Shown: positions 41,121-49,204, numbered from the stretch's first letter. The stretch is 60,233 bases of DNA from Ruminococcus sp. (GCA_017473775.1 JAFUJH010000091.1:1-60233); one strand, 5' to 3'. Numbers and translations are program-made. The notes: a model not told the origin generated them from the sequence alone.

Positions 41121-41153
41121 AAGCGGCTGACACCAATCAGTCGCTTTATTTTT
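41121..41153 (+). terminator. Terminator of the small XRE gene
   Basis: AAGCGGCTGA / TCAGTCGCTTT followed by ATTTTT. Confidence 0.82.
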
Positions 41154-41162
41154 ATAAAAATC

Positions 41163-41189
41163 GAACCGAACAAAATATAGAATCGTATA
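41163..41189 (+). promoter_or_regulatory. ECF-type promoter 1, before sigma gene 1
   Basis: GAACC at 41163 and CGTATA at 41184, start-to-start distance 21 bases. Same boxes and the same distance occur at 42855 and 44944. Suggests sigma autoregulation. Confidence 0.7.
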
Positions 41190-41223
41190 TATAGTGAAAG
41201 CTTTCAGAAAAGGATGTACACAG

Positions 41224-41718
41224 ATGAAAACGGATATTTCCGAATACATAAGAATATACGGCAAAGACCTGGGCAGACTCTGCAGTTCTCTGTGTTCTTC
41301 CCGCCACGATGCTGAGGATTTGTACCAGATAACATGGGAGAAGGTCCTCAGGAATATAAGACATTATGATAAAAACAAACCCTTTGACAAATGGCTGTGG
41401 TCTGTGTGCGTGAACGCTCACAAGGATATGCTGAAAAACCCCTTCCGTAAAAGGGTGCTCGCCTTTGATACATCCGAAGAATTGGAGCGGATTCTGAATT
41501 CTGTTCCTGAGAGTGAGCATTGCCGTGATGACTACATAGTCCTGCACAATGCAATAAACAAACTTGACCCCAAAAAACGGCAGGTAATCGCCCTGTACTA
41601 TTTCAAGGATTTCTCAATTGCTGAGCTATCACAGATTCTGGGTATACCTGAAGGAACAGTCAAATCCAGACTAAGCCAAGCCAGAGAACAAATAAGAAAG
41701 GAGCTTAACAATGAGTAA
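41224..41718 (+). CDS. ECF RNA polymerase sigma factor 1
   Basis: A 164-residue extracytoplasmic-function sigma factor. Region 2: DLGRLCSSLCSSRHDAEDLYQITWEKVLRNI and FDKWLWSVCVNAHKDM; region 4: INKLDPKKRQVIALYYFKDFSIAELSQILGIPEGTVKSRLSQARE. The start is ATG 41224 with AAGGATG upstream. It is highly similar to the sigma factor at 43679 (DAEDL.Q.TWEKV.R and GIPEGTVKSRL are identical), a clear duplication. Its end overlaps the next gene, a membrane protein likely to be its anti-sigma factor. Confidence 0.93.
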   Translation: MKTDISEYIRIYGKDLGRLCSSLCSSRHDAEDLYQITWEKVLRNIRHYDKNKPFDKWLWSVCVNAHKDMLKNPFRKRVLAFDTSEELERILNSVPESEHCRDDYIVLHNAINKLDPKKRQVIALYYFKDFSIAELSQILGIPEGTVKSRLSQAREQIRKELNNE

Positions 41719-42748
41719 ATTTTCAGAAGAGCAAACCGACAAAATGCTCAGAACATATCACGCTTGTATGCCCGACACCTACAGTTTCAGAAAACCCCGC
41801 AAGACACATCTTACCTCAGTAATTGCCGCCTGCATTGCAATTCTCCTCATAGCAGGGGTGTGCTTTATTCCGGGTGCACTTTCACACTCAGACTCAGGAT
41901 TTATTATTGTTGCCAACGCTCAGGCCCTTGACGAAGCAGGCATAGCCTCCGCCGACGAGATAACCTCAGATGCCTTTGTAGAAATCAAAAGCGACAGCTA
42001 CCCTATTGTTACCTTTGACTTTGACTGTATCCTTGACCCTGATGCAAAGGAATACGACCTGACACAAAAATATCTGTTTCATGCCGTTACTATGAATCTG
42101 GACTTTGATGTGGTTGGCGAGGATATAGAGACTGTTACCTACAAGACCAACAAAGGTGTTTTTGTACTCTCTTATTCTCCTGAGGGCAAGGACTCCCAAT
42201 GTATTTTTGCAGGCTATGACTCCCCTACCACAGAGTACACTATAGACTACCAAGAGCGTGACAATTATCGCTTTTCCTTCAACCCTGTCTATGATGACAG
42301 CTACACCTATGATTTCATTACAAAATATTACAGCTACGCATACGCAAACCCTGAACAGAATTACTCCCACAGCTTCTGTGATACAGACGAGCTTGTGTAC
42401 TCTGAGGACAGCGGCGACCTCCACGCAAAGTACGGTTGGGTAAGTTCTATCGGTAGCGGATACAGAAGTTCTGCTCCCACAGCCGCCACGGAAGAAGAAA
42501 TAAATGCCCTCAGAGCATATGCCAAGGCTGACGATATGGTAGGCTTCTTTAACTGCCAGAACAAGATTTTTGAGCGGATTATAAACGAAGTTACCATTGA
42601 TATTACCGTCACAAAAACTGACGGCAGTGTTCACACCAAGACCCTTGAACTGTGCTATACTCCCGACGAAATCACCTCTGCCGAAGGCTACCTTGACGAC
42701 CAGACAAGGACCTACTCTACAGGCACAATCAGTGCAAAGCTCAAATAA
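41711..42748 (+). CDS. Putative anti-sigma membrane protein 1
   Basis: A 345-residue protein with a short cytoplasmic N-terminus (1-about 33), one transmembrane helix (about 34-54) and a large extracellular domain rich in Asp, Tyr and Thr. Coupling to the sigma gene (8-base overlap) and topology fit an anti-sigma factor that releases the sigma when an outside signal is sensed; no zinc-binding (ZAS) motif is present. The extracellular part is much longer than in the sister protein at 44166 and matches no domain I recognise. Function is by context. Confidence 0.75.
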   Translation: MSKFSEEQTDKMLRTYHACMPDTYSFRKPRKTHLTSVIAACIAILLIAGVCFIPGALSHSDSGFIIVANAQALDEAGIASADEITSDAFVEIKSDSYPIVTFDFDCILDPDAKEYDLTQKYLFHAVTMNLDFDVVGEDIETVTYKTNKGVFVLSYSPEGKDSQCIFAGYDSPTTEYTIDYQERDNYRFSFNPVYDDSYTYDFITKYYSYAYANPEQNYSHSFCDTDELVYSEDSGDLHAKYGWVSSIGSGYRSSAPTAATEEEINALRAYAKADDMVGFFNCQNKIFERIINEVTIDITVTKTDGSVHTKTLELCYTPDEITSAEGYLDDQTRTYSTGTISAKLK

Positions 42749-42792
42749 ACCCACACACACCTTAGAAAAGACATTGGATTTTCTTTTTTACC

Positions 42793-42830
42793 TTCCCCGA
42801 CAGATTACCTCCTGTCGGGGATTTTCCTTT
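42793..42830 (+). terminator. Terminator after the first sigma pair
   Basis: CCCCGACAG / CTGTCGGGG with loop ATTACCTC and ATTTTCCTTT after it. Same stem and loop as at 44884 and 45972. Confidence 0.85.
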
Positions 42831-42854
42831 GAAAAAATTTTTTGAAAACAAAAT

Positions 42855-42881
42855 GAACAAAACGCTTTCTCAATCCGTATA
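42855..42881 (+). promoter_or_regulatory. ECF-type promoter 2, before the CBM-dockerin gene
   Basis: GAACA at 42855, CGTATA at 42876, identical spacing to the other two sites. About 80 bases upstream of the ATG. Confidence 0.7.
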
Positions 42882-42958
42882 GATAATAGGAGTAAAAAGC
42901 AGAATGTGTAAAGGCACAGCCTGAAAGCTCTTGAAATTAACAGTTTGGAGGAATTATA

Positions 42959-43636
42959 ATGATTAAAAAGCTATTTTGTTTTGTTCTTATTCTTACAACG
43001 ATTGCTTCCTTTGGTATAATCGGCACTTGTGCCACAAACAATTCTGAAGCAGAAAAGCAGATAATCTATTTTGAAATTCCTGAGAGTTGGGAAGGCTACA
43101 GCAAAGTATACTGCCATGTAAGGGAAATGCAAGGTTCTTTTTTGGCAATGTGGGGAAGCAAAAAAACCTTGTGTACACAAACCGACACAGAGGGAATCTA
43201 CGCCTTTGACTTATCAAAGCTCGGCGGCATATCAGAAAACAAATTATATTTTGTTAATTTTCACACCGATGTACCACGGCAAAGACACAGGGAGGCAATC
43301 TTTGGTACTGATTGTCTGGGTGACACCTTATACTGCACCGACAAAATAATTTATTCCCCCGACGACGAGAACCATCCAATGGCTTACTGGAAAAACCAGA
43401 ACCCCACCAAATACGGGTCTTACCTGCCTCGCAACTGGGGAGATGTGGATTTCTCTCTGGAAGTAAACATTAAGGATGCCACTGCAATACAAAAATACAT
43501 TGCCGGCATTCCTACAGGAAAAGACTACATTATTATGCAGGACCCCGACTTTGACTGTGACGGAGTAATAACCATAAAAGATGCCACCGGCATACAGAAG
43601 TACCTTGCAGGAAAACTGAAACTTTTACAGTACTGA
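42959..43636 (+). CDS. Exported carbohydrate-module-like protein with dockerin
   Basis: A 225-residue exported protein. Signal peptide about 1-22. Residues about 32-150 form a module also present in the protein at 45031: IYFEIPESWEGYSKVYCHV, DTEGIYAFDLSKLGG, GTDCLGDTLYC and WKNQNPTKYGSYL. Modules with the YFE(V/I)PxxWxxYxxVYCH pattern are common in extracellular Ruminococcus proteins and look like starch-binding CBMs, though I cannot prove binding. The C-terminus is a compact dockerin: DVDFSLEVNIKDATAIQKYI and DFDCDGVITIKDATGIQKYL. GGAGG precedes the ATG. It shares an operon with the second sigma factor 42 bases downstream. Confidence 0.87.
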   Translation: MIKKLFCFVLILTTIASFGIIGTCATNNSEAEKQIIYFEIPESWEGYSKVYCHVREMQGSFLAMWGSKKTLCTQTDTEGIYAFDLSKLGGISENKLYFVNFHTDVPRQRHREAIFGTDCLGDTLYCTDKIIYSPDDENHPMAYWKNQNPTKYGSYLPRNWGDVDFSLEVNIKDATAIQKYIAGIPTGKDYIIMQDPDFDCDGVITIKDATGIQKYLAGKLKLLQY

Positions 43637-43678
43637 TAACATCTTTTACACTTGTTATTATAGAGAGGAGGTAATGCC

Positions 43679-44173
43679 GTGAATACAGAAATAGCAAATC
43701 TTATTAAAACTTATTCTGCCGACCTGTCACGGCTGTGTACCTCCCTTTGCACCTGCCGACAAGACGCCGAAGACCTTTTCCAGACAACATGGGAGAAGGT
43801 AATCAGAAGCTTTAAAACATACGACAGCACCAGACCCTTTGACAAGTGGTTATGGACTATATGTGTCAACGCCCACAGGGATATGCTCCGAAACCCCTTC
43901 CGCAAGTACAGGCTGAATTTTAACTCAAACGAAGAAATGGAGCAACTGCTCCGCTCCATTCCGGATGCTGACGATAAACGGGATGACTACATAGCCCTGC
44001 ACACCGCCATCAAAAAACTTGACCCGAAGAAAAGACAGGTTATAGCTCTGTATTACTTCGGCGACTTCACTATGGCGGAGCTTTCACAGATACTGGGTAT
44101 ACCCGAGGGTACGGTCAAGTCCCGTCTGTGCAGTGCCAAAGAACAGTTAAGAAAGGAGCTTTTTGATGAATAA
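43679..44173 (+). CDS. ECF RNA polymerase sigma factor 2
   Basis: A 164-residue ECF sigma factor paralogous to the one at 41224 and of equal length. Region 2: DLSRLCTSLCTCRQDAEDLFQTTWEKVIRSF, FDKWLWTICVNAHRDML; region 4: IKKLDPKKRQVIALYYFGDFTMAELSQILGIPEGTVKSRL. The start codon is GTG at 43679, six bases after GAGGAGGT. No separate promoter of either type is visible, so it should be co-transcribed with the CBM-dockerin gene, creating a feed-forward link. Confidence 0.93.
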   Translation: MNTEIANLIKTYSADLSRLCTSLCTCRQDAEDLFQTTWEKVIRSFKTYDSTRPFDKWLWTICVNAHRDMLRNPFRKYRLNFNSNEEMEQLLRSIPDADDKRDDYIALHTAIKKLDPKKRQVIALYYFGDFTMAELSQILGIPEGTVKSRLCSAKEQLRKELFDE

Positions 44174-44867
44174 CAATACAAATGATAAACTGGATGCCAT
44201 GCTGCAGCAGTATTACGGCAGGGAACAGGAGTCCTTTGAGTATAACGAAGCTCCGAAAAAGCGATCCCCCCTCCGCTATACCTCTGCTGTTGCTGCAGTG
44301 TTTGCGATACTTCTTTGTGCAGGACTGCTTCTTTACACCTGTATTACACCTAAAAACGATTTAGTCATAAATGTTGCCGCTCAAGGCACAGAGGAATATA
44401 CAGACCTCAGTGTAAAAACCTTCTACAAAGCTACATTTGACCTTGATTACGCAGGAATCACAGATAAATCAGAAATGCTGACAGCTGGTATCATTGTTGT
44501 CAAAGGAGACAACATTGCTGACATACAGGTTGATTCTCTGTATGACGAAGGAGAATTCCTTATGCCATATGGTCACAATTATTTCCAGTGTCTTGACTCC
44601 GACGGCAATATGAAACCGCATTACGGCACAGACTCAAGACTGGTTCTTATCTGCAGTGAAGAAGAATTCACAGAGGATGAAAAGACCTCCTCCATCTGGT
44701 ATGTGCCTGTTGATGAAAACGGTGAGCCAATCAGTAACAACGAATATATTGCCGAGGAAAAAGCAGATACTGTACAAATGAAGATTTATTTTGAGGACGG
44801 CTCCTGCAACACAAAGCATATATTTATTACCTATAATGAGGGCAAAATGAACATAAAGGCAGAATAA
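44166..44867 (+). CDS. Putative anti-sigma membrane protein 2
   Basis: A 233-residue protein with an N-terminal cytoplasmic part (1-about 35), one transmembrane helix (about 36-57, AAVFAILLCAGLLLYTCI) and an acidic extracellular domain. It overlaps the sigma gene by 8 bases. Layout equals that of the first pair, but the outside domain is shorter and clearly diverged, so the two systems may sense different signals. I use ATG 44166 (AAAGGAG upstream) rather than the TTG just before it. Confidence 0.75.
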   Translation: MNNNTNDKLDAMLQQYYGREQESFEYNEAPKKRSPLRYTSAVAAVFAILLCAGLLLYTCITPKNDLVINVAAQGTEEYTDLSVKTFYKATFDLDYAGITDKSEMLTAGIIVVKGDNIADIQVDSLYDEGEFLMPYGHNYFQCLDSDGNMKPHYGTDSRLVLICSEEEFTEDEKTSSIWYVPVDENGEPISNNEYIAEEKADTVQMKIYFEDGSCNTKHIFITYNEGKMNIKAE

Positions 44868-44883
44868 CCCCCTCTGTCTCTCC

Positions 44884-44921
44884 ACTCCCCGACAGATTAC
44901 CTCCTGTCGGGGAGTTTTTCT
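44884..44921 (+). terminator. Terminator after the second sigma pair
   Basis: ACTCCCCGACAG / CTGTCGGGGAGT followed by TTTTTC; same loop as its sister terminators. Confidence 0.88.
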
Positions 44922-44943
44922 TAGTATTTTTCGGAAATAAAAT

Positions 44944-44970
44944 GAACCAAACCCCTTCTGAAACCGTATA
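44944..44970 (+). promoter_or_regulatory. ECF-type promoter 3, before the exported CBM protein
   Basis: GAACC at 44944 and CGTATA at 44965, again 21 bases start to start. The AATGAAC and CGTATATATAGT surroundings match promoters 1 and 2 closely. Confidence 0.72.
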
Positions 44971-45030
44971 TATAGTAAGAGCCAAAGGTAAACAAGGCTC
45001 CGAAAAATCATACTATCTGGAGGAATTATA

Positions 45031-45897
45031 ATGATTAGAAGAATTCTTTGTCTGGTGCTTTCTCTGCTGACACTGGCAGGGCTCAGCACTCTCTGTACCT
45101 TTGGCGCACAAAGCGACCTTGCAACCACAGGCGTTGAGGGCAAGCTGTATTTTGAAGTTCCCGATGATTGGCACAACTACAAAGTAGTTTACTGCCATAT
45201 CTGGGAGTACGGCTCACCCACTCCCCTTGCACCCTTCCAGTCCAAAAAAGAAAAATGCGTCCTTGAGGCTGACGGCAGATACTCCTACGATGTATCCAAG
45301 GTAGGGGGACTTGAGGCAGGTAAATACTACGGTATGCTTTTCAGTGTGGACACCCTTATGCAGACCTACGACACCATTATGACCACAGACTGCCTTGGGG
45401 ATACTCTGTACTGCAACGACACTATCTACGAGCATCCCCTTGACAGCAACCGCACCTGCCGTGCGGCTTTCTTCAGAAATCAGGACCCTTCAAAGTACGG
45501 TCCTCTGATGCAGATTACATCCATCGGCAATCTTATCGGCACCTGTCTGCCTCCCGATACCACTGCATCTGATTTATTCTCCTCCTTCCTTACAGAGAAG
45601 CTGGAAAACGCCAGAACCTACTCAGGCAAAACAGACCAGAAGATTGTTGACGATATGGCTCAGGGACTTGGACTTTCTCAGAATAGTATCGAGAAGCTCA
45701 TCTCTGACTCAGGTGTAAAGGTAAACTGGCAGAAAGCTCAGTCCGAAGCACCAAAGGCAGACACCGCAATCAAGCCCTCAGCTCCCGGCTCTGTCTCCAC
45801 AGGTCAGGATATGACAATTGTACTTATTGCAGTATGTACAATGTTTTTCTCAGCCGCAGTTATTATTATCGCAACAAAGAAAAGACAGCTCGGCTGA
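45031..45897 (+). CDS. Exported carbohydrate-module-like surface protein
   Basis: A 288-residue surface protein. Signal peptide about 1-26. The module at about 38-160 (LYFEVPDDWHNYKVVYCHIW, DGRYSYDVSKVGG, TTDCLGDTLYC, FFRNQDPSKYGPL) is homologous to the one at 42959. After a helical linker the C-terminus has a Ser/Pro/Ala-rich stretch, STGQD, a transmembrane helix (about 258-280) and KKRQLG. This looks like a sortase-type tail (a degenerate LPxTG, here SVSTGQ) or a plain membrane anchor. Its ECF-type promoter suggests control by one or both nearby sigma factors. Confidence 0.87.
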   Translation: MIRRILCLVLSLLTLAGLSTLCTFGAQSDLATTGVEGKLYFEVPDDWHNYKVVYCHIWEYGSPTPLAPFQSKKEKCVLEADGRYSYDVSKVGGLEAGKYYGMLFSVDTLMQTYDTIMTTDCLGDTLYCNDTIYEHPLDSNRTCRAAFFRNQDPSKYGPLMQITSIGNLIGTCLPPDTTASDLFSSFLTEKLENARTYSGKTDQKIVDDMAQGLGLSQNSIEKLISDSGVKVNWQKAQSEAPKADTAIKPSAPGSVSTGQDMTIVLIAVCTMFFSAAVIIIATKKRQLG

Positions 45898-45971
45898 CAA
45901 CAACTCAAACGCTGACATCAGCGAATCACCCTGAGTCATAAAAGAAAACAGAACAGTTTAATTCAACTGCC

Positions 45972-46012
45972 CTTCCCCGACAGATTACCTCCTGTCGGGG
46001 AAAAATTTTTTA
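45972..46012 (+). terminator. Terminator of the exported CBM protein gene
   Basis: CCCCGACAG / CTGTCGGGG with loop ATTACCTC, followed by AAAAATTTTTTA. Confidence 0.8.
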
Positions 46013-46022
46013 TAAAAAGGGA

Positions 46023-46050
46023 TTGACATTTGTATACCGCTCGGTATAAT
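46023..46050 (+). promoter_or_regulatory. tetR promoter with overlapping operator
   Basis: TTGACA, 16-base spacer, TATAAT. A perfect palindrome TATACCGCTCGGTATA (46033-46048) covers spacer and -10, the usual arrangement for TetR autorepression. Confidence 0.85.
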
Positions 46051-46071
46051 AGAAGCATCGGAGGTGAAAAT

Positions 46072-46656
46072 ATGGTTGACAGCAAAGATAACAGACAAAC
46101 CCTTATCCATTGTGCTCTGGAGCTATTCAGCAAAAAAGGCTTTGACGGCACTTCTACTGCTGAGATTGTAGACGCTGCAGGGGTTACAAAGCCTACTATG
46201 TACCACTATTTTGGCTCTAAGGAAGGCTTGCTTGCAGATGTGCTGAGCATTTATTACGGCAGTTTTCTGGATGCTTTGGCAAAGGCCGTCACTCTGCCCG
46301 AGGATATCCCCCTTACCTTCTTCCGACTTGCAAAGGTTTACTTTGACACCGCTCAGGAGAATGTAGCTTTCTTCCGCTTCCGTGCAGGGTTGACGCTCCG
46401 TGACGGTGAGGACACAGCCTACATCGCCGCAAAGAAGTACATTGCTGAGGAAAGCCGCATCATCACCGACTTTTTTGACAAGGCGGCTCAGCATATAGGC
46501 AACATACGAGGCAAGGAGACCCTGTGCACCATTAGCTTTATCGGCACTATCAACGCCACCATCAGCGCCTACCTGCAATCCGGAAACGAGGCTCTGATAT
46601 CAGACGAGACGATATACCGTCTGCGACAGCAGTTTTTATACGGCATTTACTCATAA
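46072..46656 (+). CDS. TetR/AcrR-family transcriptional regulator
   Basis: A 194-residue regulator. N-terminal HTH: TLIHCALELFSKKGFDGTSTAEIVDAAGVTKPTMYHYFGSKEGLLADVL (about 9-57). The C-terminal ligand-binding region is generic (NVAFFRFRAGLTLRDGEDT). Starting at ATG 46072 places GGAGGTG seven bases upstream. Operators before this gene and before the amylase gene are alike, so it likely represses both; the inducing ligand is unknown. Confidence 0.93.
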   Translation: MVDSKDNRQTLIHCALELFSKKGFDGTSTAEIVDAAGVTKPTMYHYFGSKEGLLADVLSIYYGSFLDALAKAVTLPEDIPLTFFRLAKVYFDTAQENVAFFRFRAGLTLRDGEDTAYIAAKKYIAEESRIITDFFDKAAQHIGNIRGKETLCTISFIGTINATISAYLQSGNEALISDETIYRLRQQFLYGIYS

Positions 46657-46678
46657 TGCCGTTTTATTACCGCTATAC

Positions 46679-46694
46679 TATACCAATCAGTATA
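46679..46694. promoter_or_regulatory. Second TetR-type operator, before the amylase gene
   Basis: TATACCAATCAGTATA matches the tetR operator TATACCGCTCGGTATA at 13 of 16 positions. It lies 16 bases before the amylase start codon. Confidence 0.7.
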
Positions 46695-46709
46695 TATTAA
46701 GGAGTAATT

Positions 46710-48002
46710 ATGAAAAACTTTGAACCTAAGGAATGTATTTTCTATCAGATTTATCCCATCGGATTCTGCTCAGCCCCTATGGTAAACTCAGGGGAGCCTG
46801 CAGTGAACCGCATTGAGGCAATCAGCAAATGGATACCTCATATGAAGTCAATCGGTATAAACGCTTTGTATCTGGGCCCCATATTTGAGTCGGGCTGCCA
46901 CGGCTACGACACCCACGATTTCCGTCTGATTGATACAAGGCTCGGCACCAACGAGGACTTCATCAAGGTTTGCAAGGATTTGAAGGAAGCAGGCATTCAT
47001 CTGATTCTTGACGGAGTGTTCAACCATGTGGGCAGAGGCTTCTTTGCTGTTCAGGATGTACTGAAAAACCGCGAGCATTCTCCCTACTGCGATTGGATAT
47101 CAGGGCTTCGCTTTGACTGGAACAACAGCTACAACGACAACCTGCACTACGACTCATGGGCAGGTCACGAGCTCCTTGTAAAGCTCAACCTTCGTAACCC
47201 TGATGTAAAGGAATATCTGCTGTCAAGCGTTGATATGTGGATAGACGAGTTCGGTATCGAGGGACTCAGGCTCGATGCGGCAGACTGCATTGACCACGAC
47301 TTCTTCAGAGAGCTGAGACGCCGTACAAAAGCAAAAAATCCTGAGTTCTGGCTTATGGGCGAGATTACAAACTCCAGCGACTACCGCGTATGGGCAAACG
47401 GCGAGATGCTGGATTCTGTTACAAACTACGAGTGCTACAAGGGTCTGTACTCCTCTGTAAACTCCAAGAATATGTTTGAGATTGCCCACGGCATTGCAAG
47501 ACAGTTCGGTCCATGGGGACTTTACAAGGACATCACCCTGTACAACTTCCTTGATAATCACGATGTAAACCGCATTGTGAATATGATAAACAACAGAGAG
47601 CATCTGAAAAACCTCTACACTCTGATGTACACTATGCCAGGCACACCCAGCATCTACTACGGCAGTGAATGGGCAATCGAGGGCAAAAAGGAGCGTAACA
47701 GCGATGCACCTCTGCGTCCTGCAATTGATGTTGATAACCCTCACATCATAGACAGAGAGCTCCTTGAGCATCTGAAGAAGCTGGCGGTTATTCGACAGAG
47801 CTCCCATGCCCTCAAGTACGGCAGGTACGAACAGGTGCAGATTCAGAGCGAGCTGTATGCCTTTGCACGAGTCAGTGACAAGGAAACTGCCGTTATCTTC
47901 ATCAACAATGCACCCGACACAAAGACTATATACGCAGATTTTATGGGCAGACACTTTGAGGTAAGCCTGCCTGCATATTCATCAGATATCAGGACATTCT
48001 GA
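46710..48002 (+). CDS. GH13 alpha-amylase-family glycosidase
   Basis: A 430-residue intracellular GH13 enzyme (no signal peptide) acting on alpha-glucans or maltodextrins. Conserved regions: DGVFNHVG (region I), GLRLDAAD with nucleophile Asp189, FWLMGEIT with acid/base Glu218 and FLDNHD with Asp285. It lacks the extra N-domain of cyclomaltodextrinases, so the product type (maltogenic amylase, oligo-glucosidase-like) is open. Begins YQIYPIGFCSAP, resembling small clostridial amylases. AAGGAG precedes the ATG. Likely regulated by TetR through the site 16 bases upstream and followed by a metallophosphoesterase gene. Confidence 0.93.
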   Translation: MKNFEPKECIFYQIYPIGFCSAPMVNSGEPAVNRIEAISKWIPHMKSIGINALYLGPIFESGCHGYDTHDFRLIDTRLGTNEDFIKVCKDLKEAGIHLILDGVFNHVGRGFFAVQDVLKNREHSPYCDWISGLRFDWNNSYNDNLHYDSWAGHELLVKLNLRNPDVKEYLLSSVDMWIDEFGIEGLRLDAADCIDHDFFRELRRRTKAKNPEFWLMGEITNSSDYRVWANGEMLDSVTNYECYKGLYSSVNSKNMFEIAHGIARQFGPWGLYKDITLYNFLDNHDVNRIVNMINNREHLKNLYTLMYTMPGTPSIYYGSEWAIEGKKERNSDAPLRPAIDVDNPHIIDRELLEHLKKLAVIRQSSHALKYGRYEQVQIQSELYAFARVSDKETAVIFINNAPDTKTIYADFMGRHFEVSLPAYSSDIRTF

Positions 48003-48040
48003 CGGAAAATATTTAAATTCATCTGCAAAGGGGGATGGTT

Positions 48041-48916
48041 ATGATTACAAACAAAAAGAAGCCCCGCATACTGTTAATCATTTTGTGCCTCCTTCTGCTC
48101 ATATGCATTGGCACTGTTCTGGGCGGTGTAATATGCAACAAGGCACTGGAGCTTAACACCTACACTGTTGCATCCCGTGACCTGCCTGAGAGCTTTCAGG
48201 GATTTCGGATTGCACATGTGTCCGACCTGCATAATGCCACCTTCGGCAAGGATAACGAGAAGCTCCTTGATACAATCAGAGAGACAAACCCCCATATCAT
48301 CGCTATTACAGGTGATATTGTGGACTGCCGACGGACAGATGTGGATGTAGCTCTGAACTTTGTGAAGAAGGCGGTGGAGATTGCTCCCTGCTACTATGTT
48401 ACAGGTAATCACGAGATGCGAGTTCCTGATGCCTTTGCTACTTTGCTTGCAGGGCTTGAGGAGGCAGGAGTCACAGTACTCCGCAACCAGTCCCTTGAGC
48501 TGGAAAAAGACGGAGATACCATCACTCTCTTAGGCGTTGACGACCCGGACTTTACATATATGAGCTATTCGTTAGGTCAAGACTCAGTAGTTGACAGCAC
48601 GCTGAAAGAAATCACCCCAGAGGACGAAAGTGAATTCACTCTTTTACTCTCTCACCGACCTGAGCTTTTTGATGTGTACGAGGACAACAACATAGACCTT
48701 GTACTCTCAGGCCACGCTCACGGCGGTCAGTTCCGTCTGCCCTTTGTAGGCGGTTTGTACGCTCCTCATCAGGGGGTACTGCCTGAGTACGACAGCGGAC
48801 TTTACTCTGATAATGGCACAAACCTCATCGTCAGCCGCGGTATCGGCAACTCCCTGTTTCCACTGAGGCTCTTCAACCCGCCTGAGGTGATTCTCGTAGA
48901 GCTTTCTAAGGCTTAA
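48041..48916 (+). CDS. Membrane-anchored metallophosphoesterase (YkuE-like)
   Basis: A 291-residue calcineurin-like phosphoesterase with an N-terminal membrane anchor (about 8-30). Metal-binding motifs: HVSDLHNATFG, ITGDIVD, VTGNHEMR, LLSHRPE and LSGHAHGGQFRLP. YkuE-type enzymes act outside or at the membrane on phosphodiesters such as lipid headgroups; the substrate here is unknown. I use ATG 48041 with AAGGGGG at proper spacing rather than the ATG at 48035 that touches it. Probably third in the tetR-amylase operon (38 bases after the amylase stop). Confidence 0.92.
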   Translation: MITNKKKPRILLIILCLLLLICIGTVLGGVICNKALELNTYTVASRDLPESFQGFRIAHVSDLHNATFGKDNEKLLDTIRETNPHIIAITGDIVDCRRTDVDVALNFVKKAVEIAPCYYVTGNHEMRVPDAFATLLAGLEEAGVTVLRNQSLELEKDGDTITLLGVDDPDFTYMSYSLGQDSVVDSTLKEITPEDESEFTLLLSHRPELFDVYEDNNIDLVLSGHAHGGQFRLPFVGGLYAPHQGVLPEYDSGLYSDNGTNLIVSRGIGNSLFPLRLFNPPEVILVELSKA

Positions 48917-48929
48917 ATTTCCTTAAAAA

Positions 48930-49195
48930 GAAAGCTTACGGGTCGTCGTGGCGCCGACCCCTACGATGTTACGCCGTAGGGACGACCAATGGTCGTCCGA
49001 GAAGCTCCCCTGATTGTAGGGGCGATTCACGAATCGCCCAAGAAATTTGGCATTACTCAAAACTTTGACTGAGGAAGTCCACTTCTTCACTGTTCACTCT
49101 TCACTTGATATTTACTCCTCCCGTCTGTGCTTCGCACAGCCACCCTCCTCTTAGAGGAGGACTCTCAAGGTTTCCTCAAGGGGAAGCTTTTCTTT
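48930..49195. repeat. Intergenic repeats of several families
   Basis: GGGTCGTC...GCGCCGACCCCTAC module, ACGCCGTAGGG / GACGACCAATGGTCGTC palindrome, GGGGCGATTCACGAATCGCCC palindrome, and the CTCCTCCCGTCTGTGC / GCACAG...CCACCCTCCTC unit known from 16080 and 28330. No gene in about 350 bases (48917-49281). Confidence 0.8.
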
Positions 49196-49204
49196 CTCAA
49201 CAAC

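Noticed and set aside
46710-48002. Amylase as a target of the ECF sigma factors
   Set aside because: No GAAC/CGTATA pair at the right spacing upstream; the TetR-type operator explains its control better.
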